From: Zingiber officinale
Lineage: Eukaryota; Streptophyta; Magnoliopsida; Zingiberales; Zingiberaceae
NCBI RefSeq assembly: GCF_018446385.1
Contig: NC_056004.1
Location: 6,042,767 to 6,106,766 of the forward strand
Length of the DNA: 64,000 nucleotides
Direction: 5' to 3'
Positions 35,116 to 45,932 of the stretch are shown here, piece after piece; positions within the stretch are counted from its first letter, which is position 1, and every line of letters starts with the position of its first letter. Position numbers and translations under genes: made by a program. The notes below the pieces were generated by a model. It saw only the letters and a program-made list of their open reading frames with translations, ran no database searches and was not told where the DNA came from.

Positions 35116-36008
35116 AAACCAAGTGGATTTTGGACAGTGGTTGCTCCAAACATATGACTGGAGATCACACCAAGTTCACTCAACTCACTTACAAAAGCTT
35201 AGGAACAGTTGCCTTTGGAAACAATGGCAAATTCAAGGTAATTAGTATATGTAATATTGAATTAAAAATAGACTTTATAATTACAAATGTTTTACTTGTT
35301 AAAAATTTTAAATATAATATTCTGAGTATAAGTCAATTGTGTGATACTAGGTATAAGGTTAAATTTCTTTCTACAGAATGTTTAATCAAACATCTAGATA
35401 ATCCTACTATAAGCCTAAAAGATTTTAGAAAAGACAACATCTATGTCATCAACTTAACAACTTTTTCAATTAAGTGTTATTTAACACAAAAAGAAGAAAC
35501 TTGGTTATGACATAGGAGGATGTCTCACACCAACTTTGAATTAATAGGGTATTCTGACTCAGATTATGCTGGGTGCAAATTAGACCGTAAAAGCACAAGT
35601 GGTGGATGCCAACTACTAGGTCCATCACTTGTTAGCTGGTTTAGTAGAAAGCAACACTGTGTTGCGCTATCTACAACTGAGTCAGAATACATAGTCATAG
35701 GAGAATGTGTAGCCCAATTATTATGGATGATGCATACCTTAAAAGATTTCAACTTAAATATCACAAATGTAAAAGTCTTAATTGACAATATTAGTTTAAT
35801 TAATTTAACAAAAAATCCAGTGCAACATTCAAGAACCAAACACATTGAAATTAGGCACCACTTTATTAGGCACCATGTCACTAAAGGTGATATTGAACTC
35901 AAATACATTGAGTCCAAGTCAAATTTAGCCGACATATTTACCAAACCACTCCCTGAAAGTGAATTTAGTAATTTACATAGAAAATTAGGAATGTGTTTAA
36001 TAGACTAG
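35116..36008 (+). pseudogene. S1 protease/pre-integrase fused to RNase H by deletion
   Basis: The protease motif WILDSGCSKHMTGD starts near 35125, followed by the usual FGNNGKFKV ... YNILSISQLCD region. After a TGA at about 35508, where Trp is expected, comes HRRMSHTNF of the pre-integrase domain. This runs without any integrase or RT into ELIGYSDSDYAGCKLDRKST, the RNase H domain (35535-36008: LSTTESEYI, IDNISLINLTKNP, HIEIRHHFIRHHV, DIFTKPLPE). The join lies near 35535. The lost segment would normally exceed 2 kb. The RNase H frame itself is open to its stop at 36008. Confidence 0.85.
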
Positions 36009-37317
36009 GATTTTCAAATTACAAAATTATTTTCAAAAATGGTTATTTTTTAGGCTAAAATTATTTCTATTCTTATTTTTCAAAAACTTCCCTATTTTTA
36101 GATTTTAAAAACAGTTTTAGCCTTAGACTAGTTCAAACTCCTTAGAAAACATGTACCTATAGGACTAGTTTTTTAGCATCTCACCAACACCCTAGGCTTA
36201 CCTTGCTTGTGTTTGACAAACATAGAAAAGGGGTGAGATACATAGGCCACTTGCCTAAGACTTAAGATGCTTATTTCAGTGCATCAATATAAGTCTGGGT
36301 GTTAAATACAAGATATACATTAATCAAGTTAAGTTATTCAATTTAAACTTAACTTGACTAACCTAGTGAAAACTACTGTCTTCTGACAATCAGTCAGTAA
36401 CTAACTGGTTAGACATTTGACTTGATGTCAGGTTTAGGGGGAGGAATAAAATCAAAATCTTTAAAGTTCAAAATTACTTAGGTTTTGGAAAACAATATCT
36501 TCTCAGTTTTTGAAAATTCGACTCTACTTAGTCTTTGAAAACTGAGCTTTTCAAATATTTTAAATCATGGTTTTGAAATTAGTACGTTAAACTTTGAAAA
36601 TTTAATTTTGGAAAAAGAATTTTACAAAATTATTTTAAAAACTCCTACAACTTCATTTTGAAACATTATTTTGATTTTAATTCCAAAAATGTGATCTTAC
36701 TTTACCAAAATTAGTTGTGACAAACTTTGAAAACTAAAAGTAAAGTTCAAAATCATTTTTCTTAATGTTTGAATTCGATTTAACTTCACTTTGTTTTGAA
36801 AATAACCCTGAATCAAGTTCTGAAAAATTGGTCGTACTTAATTTTGACAATTTGATTTGACAAAATTAGTTTTGAAAATTACTATCAACTTAGTTTTGAA
36901 AATTATTTTAGAAAGTGATTTTTTTTAAAAAAACTTATGTTTGAAAACTTGAATTTTTAACTTTGACCTTAAAAACTATACTTGAAAAATTAGCTATCTT
37001 TCAAAATTACAAAGTTATAAATCAGCTATCTTTCAAGACTTAGTTTTTTTTAAAGATTTAAGAAATAAAAGCAAAATAATCTATGTTTTAAACTCCCCCA
37101 AATTAACTTGACATTATTTCTTACTTTGTCTGAAGTCTGTATTTATGCTTACTTAATCCATGCTTACTTTTGATGAATGCCAAAGGGGTGGGTTAGGTGG
37201 TTAAGTTAGCTAAACCAAACTGAAAATATAAACTAACTTAAAAACCACATAAATGCATGCTGTTACTTGTTTTTTCTTGCATATGTTTTCACTAACTTAA
37301 CCAGGTTGTCATTCCAT
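36009..37317 (+). other. S1 post-pol region
   Basis: AT-rich, with no supported gene. SIRE-type elements often have an extra ORF here; none is visible, and only short T/A-rich repeats such as TTTTGAAAAxT can be seen. Confidence 0.5.
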
Positions 37318-37332
37318 CAAAAAGGGGGAGAT
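37318..37332 (+). other. S1 polypurine tract
   Basis: AAAAAGGGGGAGAT lies directly before the 3' LTR start at 37333. Confidence 0.8.
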
Positions 37333-38448
37333 TGTTGGTGCGGTTAGCACTAACGATTTAACCCAGGTTTTGATGAATGACAAATAGGTTAAGTTAGGTT
37401 TGTCGTTATCTAATGCTTTGATCGAGTATGCAGGCTAAGTCCAGACAGGTCGACGGGCTGACTGGATGTCTGACACGAAGTCCAAGCGGGTCGATGGGCT
37501 GACCGGACGCTTGGCGAGAAGTCCAGCTAGGTCAACGGGCTGACCAGATAGCTGGCACTAAGTCTAAGCGGGTCGACGGGCTGACCGGACGCTTGGCACG
37601 AAGTCCAACTAGGTCGACGGGCTGACCGGATAGCTGGCACAAAGTCCAGACAGGTCAAAGGGTTGACCGAACGTCTGGTAGGTAAGTAAAGGTAAGTCAC
37701 TGGAGGAGAGTGACTGTGAGGACGCATCCCAGTTAAGGGACAGTAGGCGTCGGTTCAGTTTAGGTCCATTTTGGATCCCTAAATTGAGACCCTGACTAGG
37801 TTCTGGTCTCGGGAAGACAGGACTTAACTCATAAATCTATATAAAATGTCTATACATATATTTTTTATAACTCTATTTTGTAGATACAAATGTAGAGCTT
37901 CAAATTCTGCACGCGTAGCAACTGACAGAGCTTGATTCTGAGTTCGAAGTCAAAAGTTATGACCTTCGGAAGATGACTGTGTCAAACAAGTAGTTGGAGA
38001 CGACTCGGATCAGCCAGATTCAAACTCTCCTCATCTGATCCGAATTTTTGGGATTTGATAAGCTCTGGAGACCCCTCCAAAGGGCTATAAAAGGAGGGGG
38101 TGAGCAAGCTTCAAGGACACAACTCTCAGAATGAAGAATCTGCTTCCTTGTACTCCTGCTACGCTGCGATCTCCGACAAGCTTTTCCTTTCTGTTCTAAG
38201 TCTTTTTATTGTCGGTAATTTTTCCGTATTAGCAATATTGTACTTAACTTGTAATCTATATTTCGAATTGCTAGTGAATTGCCCAACGAAAGTACTCACG
38301 AAGTACGGGCCTTCGAGTAGGAGTCGTCACAGGCTCCGAACGAAGTAAATCCACTGTGTTCAATTTCCTTATTCCGCTGCGTTTATACTCGTTGTTTTTC
38401 GAATCGATATTCACCCCCCCCCCTCTATCGACGTTTCACGATCCAACA
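37333..38448 (+). repeat. S1 3' LTR
   Basis: Matches the 5' LTR; it has its own six-unit hairpin array (37437-37682) and TATA box. It ends CCAACA before the ATAAA duplication. Confidence 0.9.
37437..37682 (+). repeat. Hairpin array in the S1 3' LTR
   Basis: The same six 41-bp units as the 5' LTR. Units 2 and 3 keep perfect arms (CCAAGCG/CGCTTGG, CCAGCTA/TAGCTGG). Units 1, 5 and 6 have one arm mismatch each, and unit 4 keeps a G-U pair. Confidence 0.85.
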
Positions 38449-40325
38449 ATAAACTAGGTGAGCAACTAGATGGAACCATCTCCAAAATAGACTCGAGAGA
38501 TGTGACTTTTCTCGAAACATAGTTCCCAATCAGAGGTGATGTTGATAAAAATGTTCCTCTATTTGAGGAGAATGAGATATTATCAACAAGAGAGGTGTCA
38601 AAAGGGATACCTGAGTCTAGTCAACCGAGTGTGAGTGATATGCCTAGTCATGAGTTAACTTCTCAACATCCCAACTTACGGCGAAGTGTTCGTAAGATTA
38701 AACCTAAGAAGAGGTTTGATATTGAGAATGAGACATTGATTACACTTCCAATTGATGACGACGAACCTCAATCCATTGAGGAAGCATTGGGATGTAGAGT
38801 TAGAGAAAAATGAAAAGTTGCAATGGTTGAAGAGATAAAGTCCATGATTCAGAATCATGTTTGGGACTTAGTCGATCTTCCTCCGGGCCGAAGGGCTATT
38901 GGGAATAAGTGGATTCTCAAAATAAAGAGGAAAATTGATGGATCGATTAAAAGATACAAAGCTCATTTAGTTGCAAAAGGATATACCCAAATAGAAGGTA
39001 TTGACTTTGAAGAGACATTTTCTCCCTAGTGAAATTTATGTCAATACGAGTTATTTTGGCCTTTATGGCACATTATGACTTGAAATTATATCAAATGGAT
39101 GTAAAAATCATCTTCCTTAACGGTGATCTTGACGAAGAAATCTATATGGTTCAGCCAAAAGGTTTCATTGCTGAAGGCCAAGAGCAAAAAGTATGTAGAC
39201 TTAGAAAGTCTATATATGGGCTAAAGCGAGCGTCAAGACAATGAAACATAAAATTTAACGAAGTCGTTTTATCTTATGGTTTCGAGATGATCAATGAGGA
39301 TCATTGTGTTTTCCTAAAAAGGAAAAAAGGAAAGTATGTCATTTTATTATTATATGTTGATGATATGCTGATAGTTGGAAATGACATAGGATATGTGAAT
39401 GAAGTCAAGAAGTAGTTGTCATCACAATTTGATACAGCGGATATGGGAGAAGCTGAATACATCTTATGAGTGAATATCATAAGAGATCATCCTAAAAGAC
39501 TTTGAGTCTGTCACAAGAGTATTATATAATAAGATGTTACATCATTTCAGCATGTCAAATTGCAATGTAGAACATACACCTATTGTGAAAGGTACTATTT
39601 TGAGCAAGAGTATGTGTCCTAAAACTCCAGAGGAAATGACTGAGATAAATAAAAAAATCATATGTCAGTGTTATTGGTAGTTTGATGTACACTATGTTGT
39701 GTGCACACCCCGATATCAGCTATGTTATGGGCTTAGTTAGTCGCTTCCAATCAAACCCAGGACCGAGACACTGAAAGGCAGTAAAAAGGATATTCAGATA
39801 TCTGAAGGCGACAACAGATTATTATCTCTATTTTCAAAGATCAGATATGAGTCTGAAAAGTTATTCAGATGCGATTGGGCTGGGGACCTGGATGATAGAA
39901 AATCCACATCAGGCTATGCATTCTTGCTGAATGATGACGCCATCTCCTGGAACAGTAAGAAACAAGCTTATGTAGCTTTGTCGACTATGGAAACTGAATA
40001 TGTGGCATGTTTAGTGGCTGTGCAAGAAGCAGTCTGGTTGAGAAGGTTCCTGAAGTATCTGAAAATTACTGAGGATAGTGGGAGTCCAGTAACTGTCTAC
40101 TGTGACAGTCAAGCTGCAATAGCTTTTTTCAAGCATCTCAAATATCACAGCAAAGGCAAGCATATAGAAATTAAATATAATTTTGTAAGGGATATTGTGG
40201 CAAAAAGAAAAGTAATTCTTGAGTATGTCACTACACGTGCTATGCTTGCAGATCCTTTTACTAAGCCCATGACTAAAGAGTCATTTAAAGAATATATAAA
40301 GTCTTTGGGACTTCGTAGAATGTAA
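38449..40325 (+). pseudogene. copA RT and RNase H remnant, right of S1
   Basis: Resumes the copA polyprotein. RT pieces are [20 protein letters not shown] and [13 protein letters not shown] at 38823-39029, and LYQMDVKIIFLNGDLDEEIY at 39029-39244. A YVDDML motif lies near 39355-39370. The RNase H end at 39924-40325 is open (LSTMETEYVACLVAVQEAVW, YCDSQAAIAF, GKHIEIKYNFVRD, ADPFTKPM). Stops near 39243, 39414 and 39467 interrupt it, two at positions where Trp is usual. Confidence 0.8.
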
Positions 40326-41585
40326 CAATATTGAAATAACAATAAGACTTTGTGATTTGATTATGTCATTTGTCATAATTTATTCAGTGTATATGTTGTA
40401 TTTGTTACATTCATATAAGATCTCAGTGAGCATGTTGGCATGTGGAGATTGGTCCACTCACATGGACAAGCATCTCTGTTTGTTAAGTACAAATAGGGGT
40501 AAGACCGTTACTTATGAAATAGCTTATGTAACTGAAATTAGAGATATATCCATAAGTTGAGGTCGCCTTGATAATTGTGTCAAGATGAGATCATTTATGT
40601 GTTAATAATGATCGAAGTAAATGAACCCACCATTTACTAAACCTGTTGAAGGCCAGATTAGAATTTATATGTTGAATGCAGGATTAGGCATTAGGTATGT
40701 CTAGATCAAAATCTGTACGATGTTAAATTTGAAGACAACATGCACTCTTTTTAGTAAAGAGAATAACATCGTAACATGTGATTCATACCATATGTGCTAT
40801 TGCGACAATAAAGGTAGTAGGAGAATGAATCCCTGTTTCTCTACTATGTGAGACATTTGAGATTATAAGTTCATCTCAATTTTTGCCTTAGTGACTATTT
40901 AGCTGTTTACTTGAAGTTTTAATCAGTGTCTGCTACTTTAGCGGGTATCCTATGACTATGGATGATTCGGTCTATGGAGCATAACTAGGAAAGCAACTGA
41001 TTAAAATGAATATATTCAATCTAAAAAGGAAGATTAAATATATTTACATCTTTTGATGTTATTCACTTGTCGATCCATTTCTGTTATGTATAGAAATGAA
41101 TGTGAATATTAGATATGGAACATGCTATTGACATAATGGTCATTATAAGATATTAGAGATGTCGATATTGATGTAAATAAAAATTATTTAATCTGGGTAA
41201 ATAGCAAGACATGGATATCTCCAAGATAATGGTTGTGTGCCACTTGAAGATTGGATGGATCTTGGATAAAGGTTATATGCCACTAGGAAAAAGGCTATGT
41301 GTCATGAAGAGTATGCCTCTAATTTATTTGAGCAGCTAAGTAAAGTGTAACAACTTTATTAGCATTGATTACTTAAAGAGCGGCTAAGTAAATGTGTAAC
41401 AATCTTCTTAGCAACTATCGCTCAATGTGCTTGCTATCGCACGAACCATTTTCTCTAAATATGGATTGGATGTTCTAATATGGTCTATGTGACCAAACTC
41501 TCAAATAATCTATGTGACTTATAAAGTCTTTGTGACTTACCTGAATGAACTAGTCTTAGTGACTTACCTTGGACGAGTGGGAGAT
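40326..41585 (+). other. copA 3' non-coding region
   Basis: No gene is supported. It ends in the purine-rich GAGTGGGAGA that precedes the LTR. Small open frames look random. Confidence 0.5.
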
Positions 41586-41908
41586 GTAGGAAATGGAGGA
41601 AGTGGGGATGTGGGAACATGTCCACGTTCCCCACTACTCTTGATGGAAAAAACCATCATACCCCTAGGTCATTTCTCTTTATAAATAGTACATCCAAGGA
41701 TCATGAGGGGTGCAACGTAGAGAGAGGAAGGAGAATATCTGAGGTGGTGGGATTTGGTTCGTGGAATTGAGGAGGGCTTTCCGATCCTGTGATCACTCTT
41801 CCGACAGCAAGTCTTACCGACGCCGATTGCAGATCTGCGGGAGATCAATATAAGCATTTACTGTTTATCAATTTAATTCGTATCCATGTATTTAAAATAA
41901 TCAACAGT
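41586..41908 (+). repeat. Probable copA 3' LTR
   Basis: Begins TGTAGGAAATGG after a purine tract and probably ends at ATCAACA (about 41908). It is roughly 320 bp. The end is uncertain because the 5' copy is not in the window. Confidence 0.5.
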
Positions 41909-42078
41909 GATATCTAAGAAAAAGAAGATATAAAAAAATGAAATGCTTCTAAAAACTAAATGTCATTGTTTAAGATTAATAGGTGATAATTAGCTTGGTT
42001 CATGAAAATTTTAAGTTGGCATAATTATGCTTATATATGAACATGTTCATATCATCACATGGTTATGAAAATTTCATG
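41909..42078. other. AT-rich intergenic spacer
   Basis: Nothing recognisable. Confidence 0.4.
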
Positions 42079-42079
42079 C

Positions 42080-42509
42080 TAATGGTGCAAATGAGCCGAG
42101 CCGAGTTCAGCTCGAGCTTGGGTCAGCTCGAGCTCAAGAAAATTAAAGAGGCTCTCGGCTCGAGTAAGTTTGTGAATTTGAGCTCGAACTCGGCTCGAAA
42201 CATTGAATTAAAATTTAAAAAAAAATTGTAAGCTGGGATTCAAACCTTTAACTATCGACAAATCCAATAAAATCAACACCTTCTCAACTTATTATTTAAT
42301 TTTAAAGAAGTAATTATTTTAAATATTAGAATATTAAATTTGCGAGGCTTGACGAGCCATCGAGCCACTATTAAATGTGCTTGAGATCGGTTCCAATATT
42401 AAACGAGCCGGCTCAAACTGGCTCAACGGTCAACTGCAAGTTAGAGTTAAGCTTTGACTGAGCCACTCGCAAGTGGCTCGCGAGCGGTTTGACTCATTTA
42501 CACCCCTAC
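42080..42509. mobile_element. Non-coding terminal-inverted-repeat element (MITE-like), copy 1
   Basis: The left end TAATGGTGCAAATGAGCC is an imperfect inverted match to the right end GACTCATTTACACCCCTAC. The interior is rich in GAGCTCGAG / GAGCCGAG words and has no transposase. No clear target duplication was found. It resembles the common plant AGGGGTGTAAATGAG-ended family seen again at 44 kb. Confidence 0.5.
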
Positions 42510-43998
42510 GTCAAGCTGCCATAAATTTTGATAAAGTTTGGACATGTTATCATAGCTATTTATTTGATATGATTTTGATTGAGATATCCTAGATGTTAAT
42601 ATAGCTATTTAAGATATTTATTTGACCTATGCAAGTTGACATGTTAAGCCATGTGAATTGTCCTTCGGGATATTTATCCTTAGGGATATTTATAGGCCTC
42701 AAATTAGCCATGTGAACTTGTATTTTAAGAATATTCTATGTGTCTACTTGGTGGAGTTGTTTTATTTTCAACAACATTCTTACAAGATCTTCATGAACAA
42801 TGCAATTAATCGAAAGTTATTATTACCTTCTTCAATAAACATATGGCGATGAATATTGAATTTATGCAATGTGATTTATATAATATGGGTTGATTTGGAA
42901 AGGAGTGCTAAGGGCACATGGTTATGTACTTATGTTGAGGCTGACCTTGCTGCTTTATACATTGATGTTGTTCTATGGTGTATACGTGAAAGCTGCTTTT
43001 TAAATGATGAATTTTTTATTTTGATATAACCAAACGATTGTGTTGCCACAATGAGGTCTGAGGTTCGAATAATGTCTTCCTTATGTGTTAGTCACTATTC
43101 CAAAGATTAGTAGCTGCCCGTGATTTATCTCCTCCGTGTTAGTCCTAGAATAAATTGGTGGAAGTATTAGGGATGAACATATTCACTTTTACCATAATTG
43201 TATGTCTCAAACAAATAGATCTACTAGTAGATAACATTTATAATTCTGTCTAGAATCTTTTGTGCTTATTATCAGTAATTTTTGAGATAAATAAAATTTT
43301 TATGATATTTTTTTATTGATAGTTTTCTCTATGAGTTCTCTTTTGTGGCTACGTAATTATGTGATTGAGTCAAATGCATGCTTTGTTTTATCTAAACCGA
43401 ATGCGGATATTTGTTGGTCTTAAGGGTTTATTAAATGCATAGAAATATTCATGTGGCTGTGGCTGATTAATTCATTTTTATATAATTAATGAGTTGTTCA
43501 GACTTTATAGACTTGCGGCAAGTGAATCTTGCCTTACATGTTTCTTTTTGTTTGGTTATCTAACTCATGAATTGTTTCTGAATTATTATTATATATTGTG
43601 ATATCTGCTGTTGTTGAGATGGGAACAAAATTAATGATAAAAAAATTGAAAAAATCAAAGGAGAAAGATGAAATTTGGAATAGTATTTAATTCTTTTTAA
43701 TAGCTTCATGTTGAAAAAATCAGCCAAATTTATTAATTTGATCGAAAATTGAATTAATCAATTTTTTTTTATTTTTTCAATTTTTATAAAAAAAATAGAT
43801 CAATTCGATTTATTAAAATTTTTATCGATTCAACTTAATTAAATACTTATTCTGTAATTATTTTATATTTACTTATCCTTACAAGTTCCTAAAAACATAC
43901 ACCAAATAAATCACGATCCCAGACAGGGTATTAAGTATTAGAGACTGTTCAACATGTAACTATGCTTCTTACCAATAATCAACTTTGGTCCACACAGA
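42510..43998. other. Intergenic spacer
   Basis: AT-rich, with no gene, RNA or repeat that I can support. Confidence 0.4.
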
Positions 43999-44495
43999 TA
44001 AGGGTATAATCGAGTCGAATCGAATCGAATTCTTAAATATTTGAACTTGACTCGTTTATAATCGAACCGAGCTCGAGTTTTATTTAACAAATATATTTAT
44101 TGTTCACGAGCTTATTCGAACTTTTATCAAATTCAAACGAACTTAATAAATATAAATCATAAATTTAAATATTCATTAAAAACTGAATTATATATTTAGA
44201 AAAAATTATAATACTATTATTAAAATTTATAATTTTATTCTAATAAATAAATTTAATATATTTGTTTATATTTTTTATAAGTAGAATGTAAAATCTATAA
44301 ATTCAATATCAAAATTATTATTTTTTTATTTAAAAGTTACTTAATGAATTTATTCACGAGCTAACGAGTCCAATATTGTGAAACTTGAGCTTGATTTATT
44401 TATCTTAACGAATCTCATTAAACGAACTCAAACGAACTTTTATCAAATCGAAATTCGAATAATTCATGAACGACTTAATTCATTTACACCCCTAC
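43999..44495. mobile_element. Non-coding terminal-inverted-repeat element (MITE-like), copy 2
   Basis: Begins AGGGTATAATCGAGTCGAATCG and ends CGACTTAATTCATTTACACCCCTA. The ends are imperfect inverted repeats, and the right end shares TTTACACCCCTAC with copy 1. The interior is AT-rich with CGAACT/AGTTCG words. It lies about 225 bp upstream of the UPF0496 gene. Confidence 0.5.
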
Positions 44496-44602
44496 CCACA
44501 TATCAACATTTTTCCAAAAACCGCGGTTTTGAATCCGTCCTACCCTATTGAAATTCGTTCACTGACTTTTCCTTCTGGACCAGTTCTGCTCACGCCCGCT
44601 CC

Positions 44603-44609
44603 TATTTAA
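44603..44609 (+). promoter_or_regulatory. TATA-like box of the first UPF0496 gene
   Basis: TATTTAA in CTCCTATTTAACGCC, 112 bp before the ATG at 44721, with a pyrimidine-rich leader between. Confidence 0.45.
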
Positions 44610-44720
44610 CGCCATAAGAGCGTTCAGAAATTCACAATTCGTTCCCTTCCTCGATTCTTTCGACAGTTCGTTCTAATATACTCTCCTGGCTCTTCGGCTC
44701 TGTTTCAATTCAGATCTGAG

Positions 44721-45932
44721 ATGGGCTGTAGCATCAGCAGTAGGTCTTACACGCCCCCGATCCTCGCAGGCGGTGCCGTGGTCGGACATGTAACCGGTTC
44801 TCCGGCCGCAAGTTCCTTCGTTAGCTCCTACGAGGCAGCGTGCATGCTCGACCCGGAGCTCCAGAGCTTCGACGCCACGCTGCGGCAGCGTACGAGTCGT
44901 GTCCTATCCACCCTCGCCATGGACGGCGAGGTCCCTTCCCTGTCACTCGATAACCTGCGAGCCGCCACCGCCGACCTCCTGGAGATGAACCAGGAGGCGC
45001 ACCTATTCATCCTGAAGAACAAGAAGGACATCCTGAAGAACGCCGACCTCTTGGACTTCGTCAAGGACTACCTCGACAATTGCCTGCTGACCATACACTT
45101 CTGCGACACCCTCAAGAACTGCCTCGGTAAAGCCTCCGAAAGCCAATCGATCATCCGCTTCGCCCTCCAGCGCTTCACCGAAGATGATGCGCGAGAAGCA
45201 GATCAAGGTGGCAAGCAGAAATACGCGAGGACTTTGGACGAATTGCGTCGATTTATGTCGGCGGGCAATCCGATCACCAAAGAGTTCTCCTATCCATTCT
45301 TCCGAACACTTCACAGGCAGCAAGTAACGATGCTGGAGAAGCTCCGCTCGAGAAGGGAGAAGCTCGATAAGAAGTTGAAGACCTTGACAACGTGGAGGAG
45401 AGTATCCAATATCCTATTCGCGTCAGTCTTCGCAGCTGCAATAATTTGCTCGATTGTACTTGCGGTGGCCGCCCCGCCGACGGCGGCCGCGGCTGTAGGG
45501 GCGGCCGCCGCCATGCCGATCCCGATGGGCAACTGGATCGACTCCCTGCTAAAAGAATACCAGAAATCCTTGGAAGGGGATGAAGAGATTGTGAATTCCA
45601 TAGAGTGCGGCAGCGTTGCGATGGACATGGATGGCATTCCGTCGCAGGTGGGGAGGTTGGAGATGCATATCAAATCTATGTTGGAGTATGCCGATTTCGC
45701 GCTTAGAGACGAGGAAGCCGTGAGATTCGAGATGGAGGAGATCAGGGAAAAGTCGAAGGAGTTTGCGGAGGGATTGCGAGAATTGGCGAAGCAAGCAGAA
45801 AGATGCAGCAGGAATATTCAAAAGGCCCAGACGGATCTTCTGCTGCTGATAAATCGGCATCCAAGACGCGCGTCAACGTCATCAAAATCCGACCGGAGGT
45901 CCAGACGGCAAATCTATCGGTCCAGTAGTTGA
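44721..45932 (+). CDS. UPF0496 (DUF677) family protein, copy 1
   Basis: A single exon of 403 codons. The N-terminus MGCSIS fits an N-myristoylation signal (Gly2, Ser6) with Cys3 available for acylation, suggesting membrane attachment. The DUF677 body includes DLLEMNQEAHLFILKNKKDI, SQSIIRFALQRF, KYARTLDELRRF and NPITKEFSYPFFRTLHRQQ. One or two hydrophobic segments follow at about residues 229-270 (ILFASVFAAAIICSIVLAVAA, then Ala-rich). The C-terminal third has coiled-coil character (RLEMHIKSMLEYADFALRDEE). Members of this plant family (At14a-like) are reported at the plasma membrane; no enzymatic activity is known. A second copy is at 57881. The GC-rich codon use contrasts with AT-rich flanks. 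Confidence 0.88.
   Translation: MGCSISSRSYTPPILAGGAVVGHVTGSPAASSFVSSYEAACMLDPELQSFDATLRQRTSRVLSTLAMDGEVPSLSLDNLRAATADLLEMNQEAHLFILKNKKDILKNADLLDFVKDYLDNCLLTIHFCDTLKNCLGKASESQSIIRFALQRFTEDDAREADQGGKQKYARTLDELRRFMSAGNPITKEFSYPFFRTLHRQQVTMLEKLRSRREKLDKKLKTLTTWRRVSNILFASVFAAAIICSIVLAVAAPPTAAAAVGAAAAMPIPMGNWIDSLLKEYQKSLEGDEEIVNSIECGSVAMDMDGIPSQVGRLEMHIKSMLEYADFALRDEEAVRFEMEEIREKSKEFAEGLRELAKQAERCSRNIQKAQTDLLLLINRHPRRASTSSKSDRRSRRQIYRSSS

Larger units (their letters stand above)
30477..38448 (+). mobile_element. S1: SIRE/Maximus-like Copia element with large internal deletion
   Basis: LTRs at 30477-31584 (1108 bp) and 37333-38448 (1116 bp) begin TGTTGGTG and end CAACA, flanked by the 5-bp duplication ATAAA (30472-30476 and 38449-38453). 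Inside are a primer site, a long gag, an AT-rich tandem repeat, and a protease region joined directly to RNase H, with integrase and RT missing. The long acidic gag with a coiled-coil end and the long region after pol suggest the SIRE lineage (inferred). With no RT or integrase it can only be non-autonomous. Confidence 0.9.
27217..41908 (+). mobile_element. copA: old decayed Copia retrotransposon, split by S1
   Basis: Degenerate gag, zinc knuckle, protease, integrase, RT and RNase H remnants appear in Copia order on the + strand. S1 (30477-38448) separates the integrase from the RT. A purine-rich GAGTGGGAGA precedes a probable 3' LTR starting TGTAGGAAATGG at 41586. The 5' LTR is not seen and presumably lies beyond G1, outside the window. 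Stops are frequent, so it is inactive. Confidence 0.75.

Noticed and set aside
44828-45860. Minus-strand frames across the UPF0496 gene (also 57823-59011)
   Set aside because: They are shadows of a GC-rich coding frame on the + strand.
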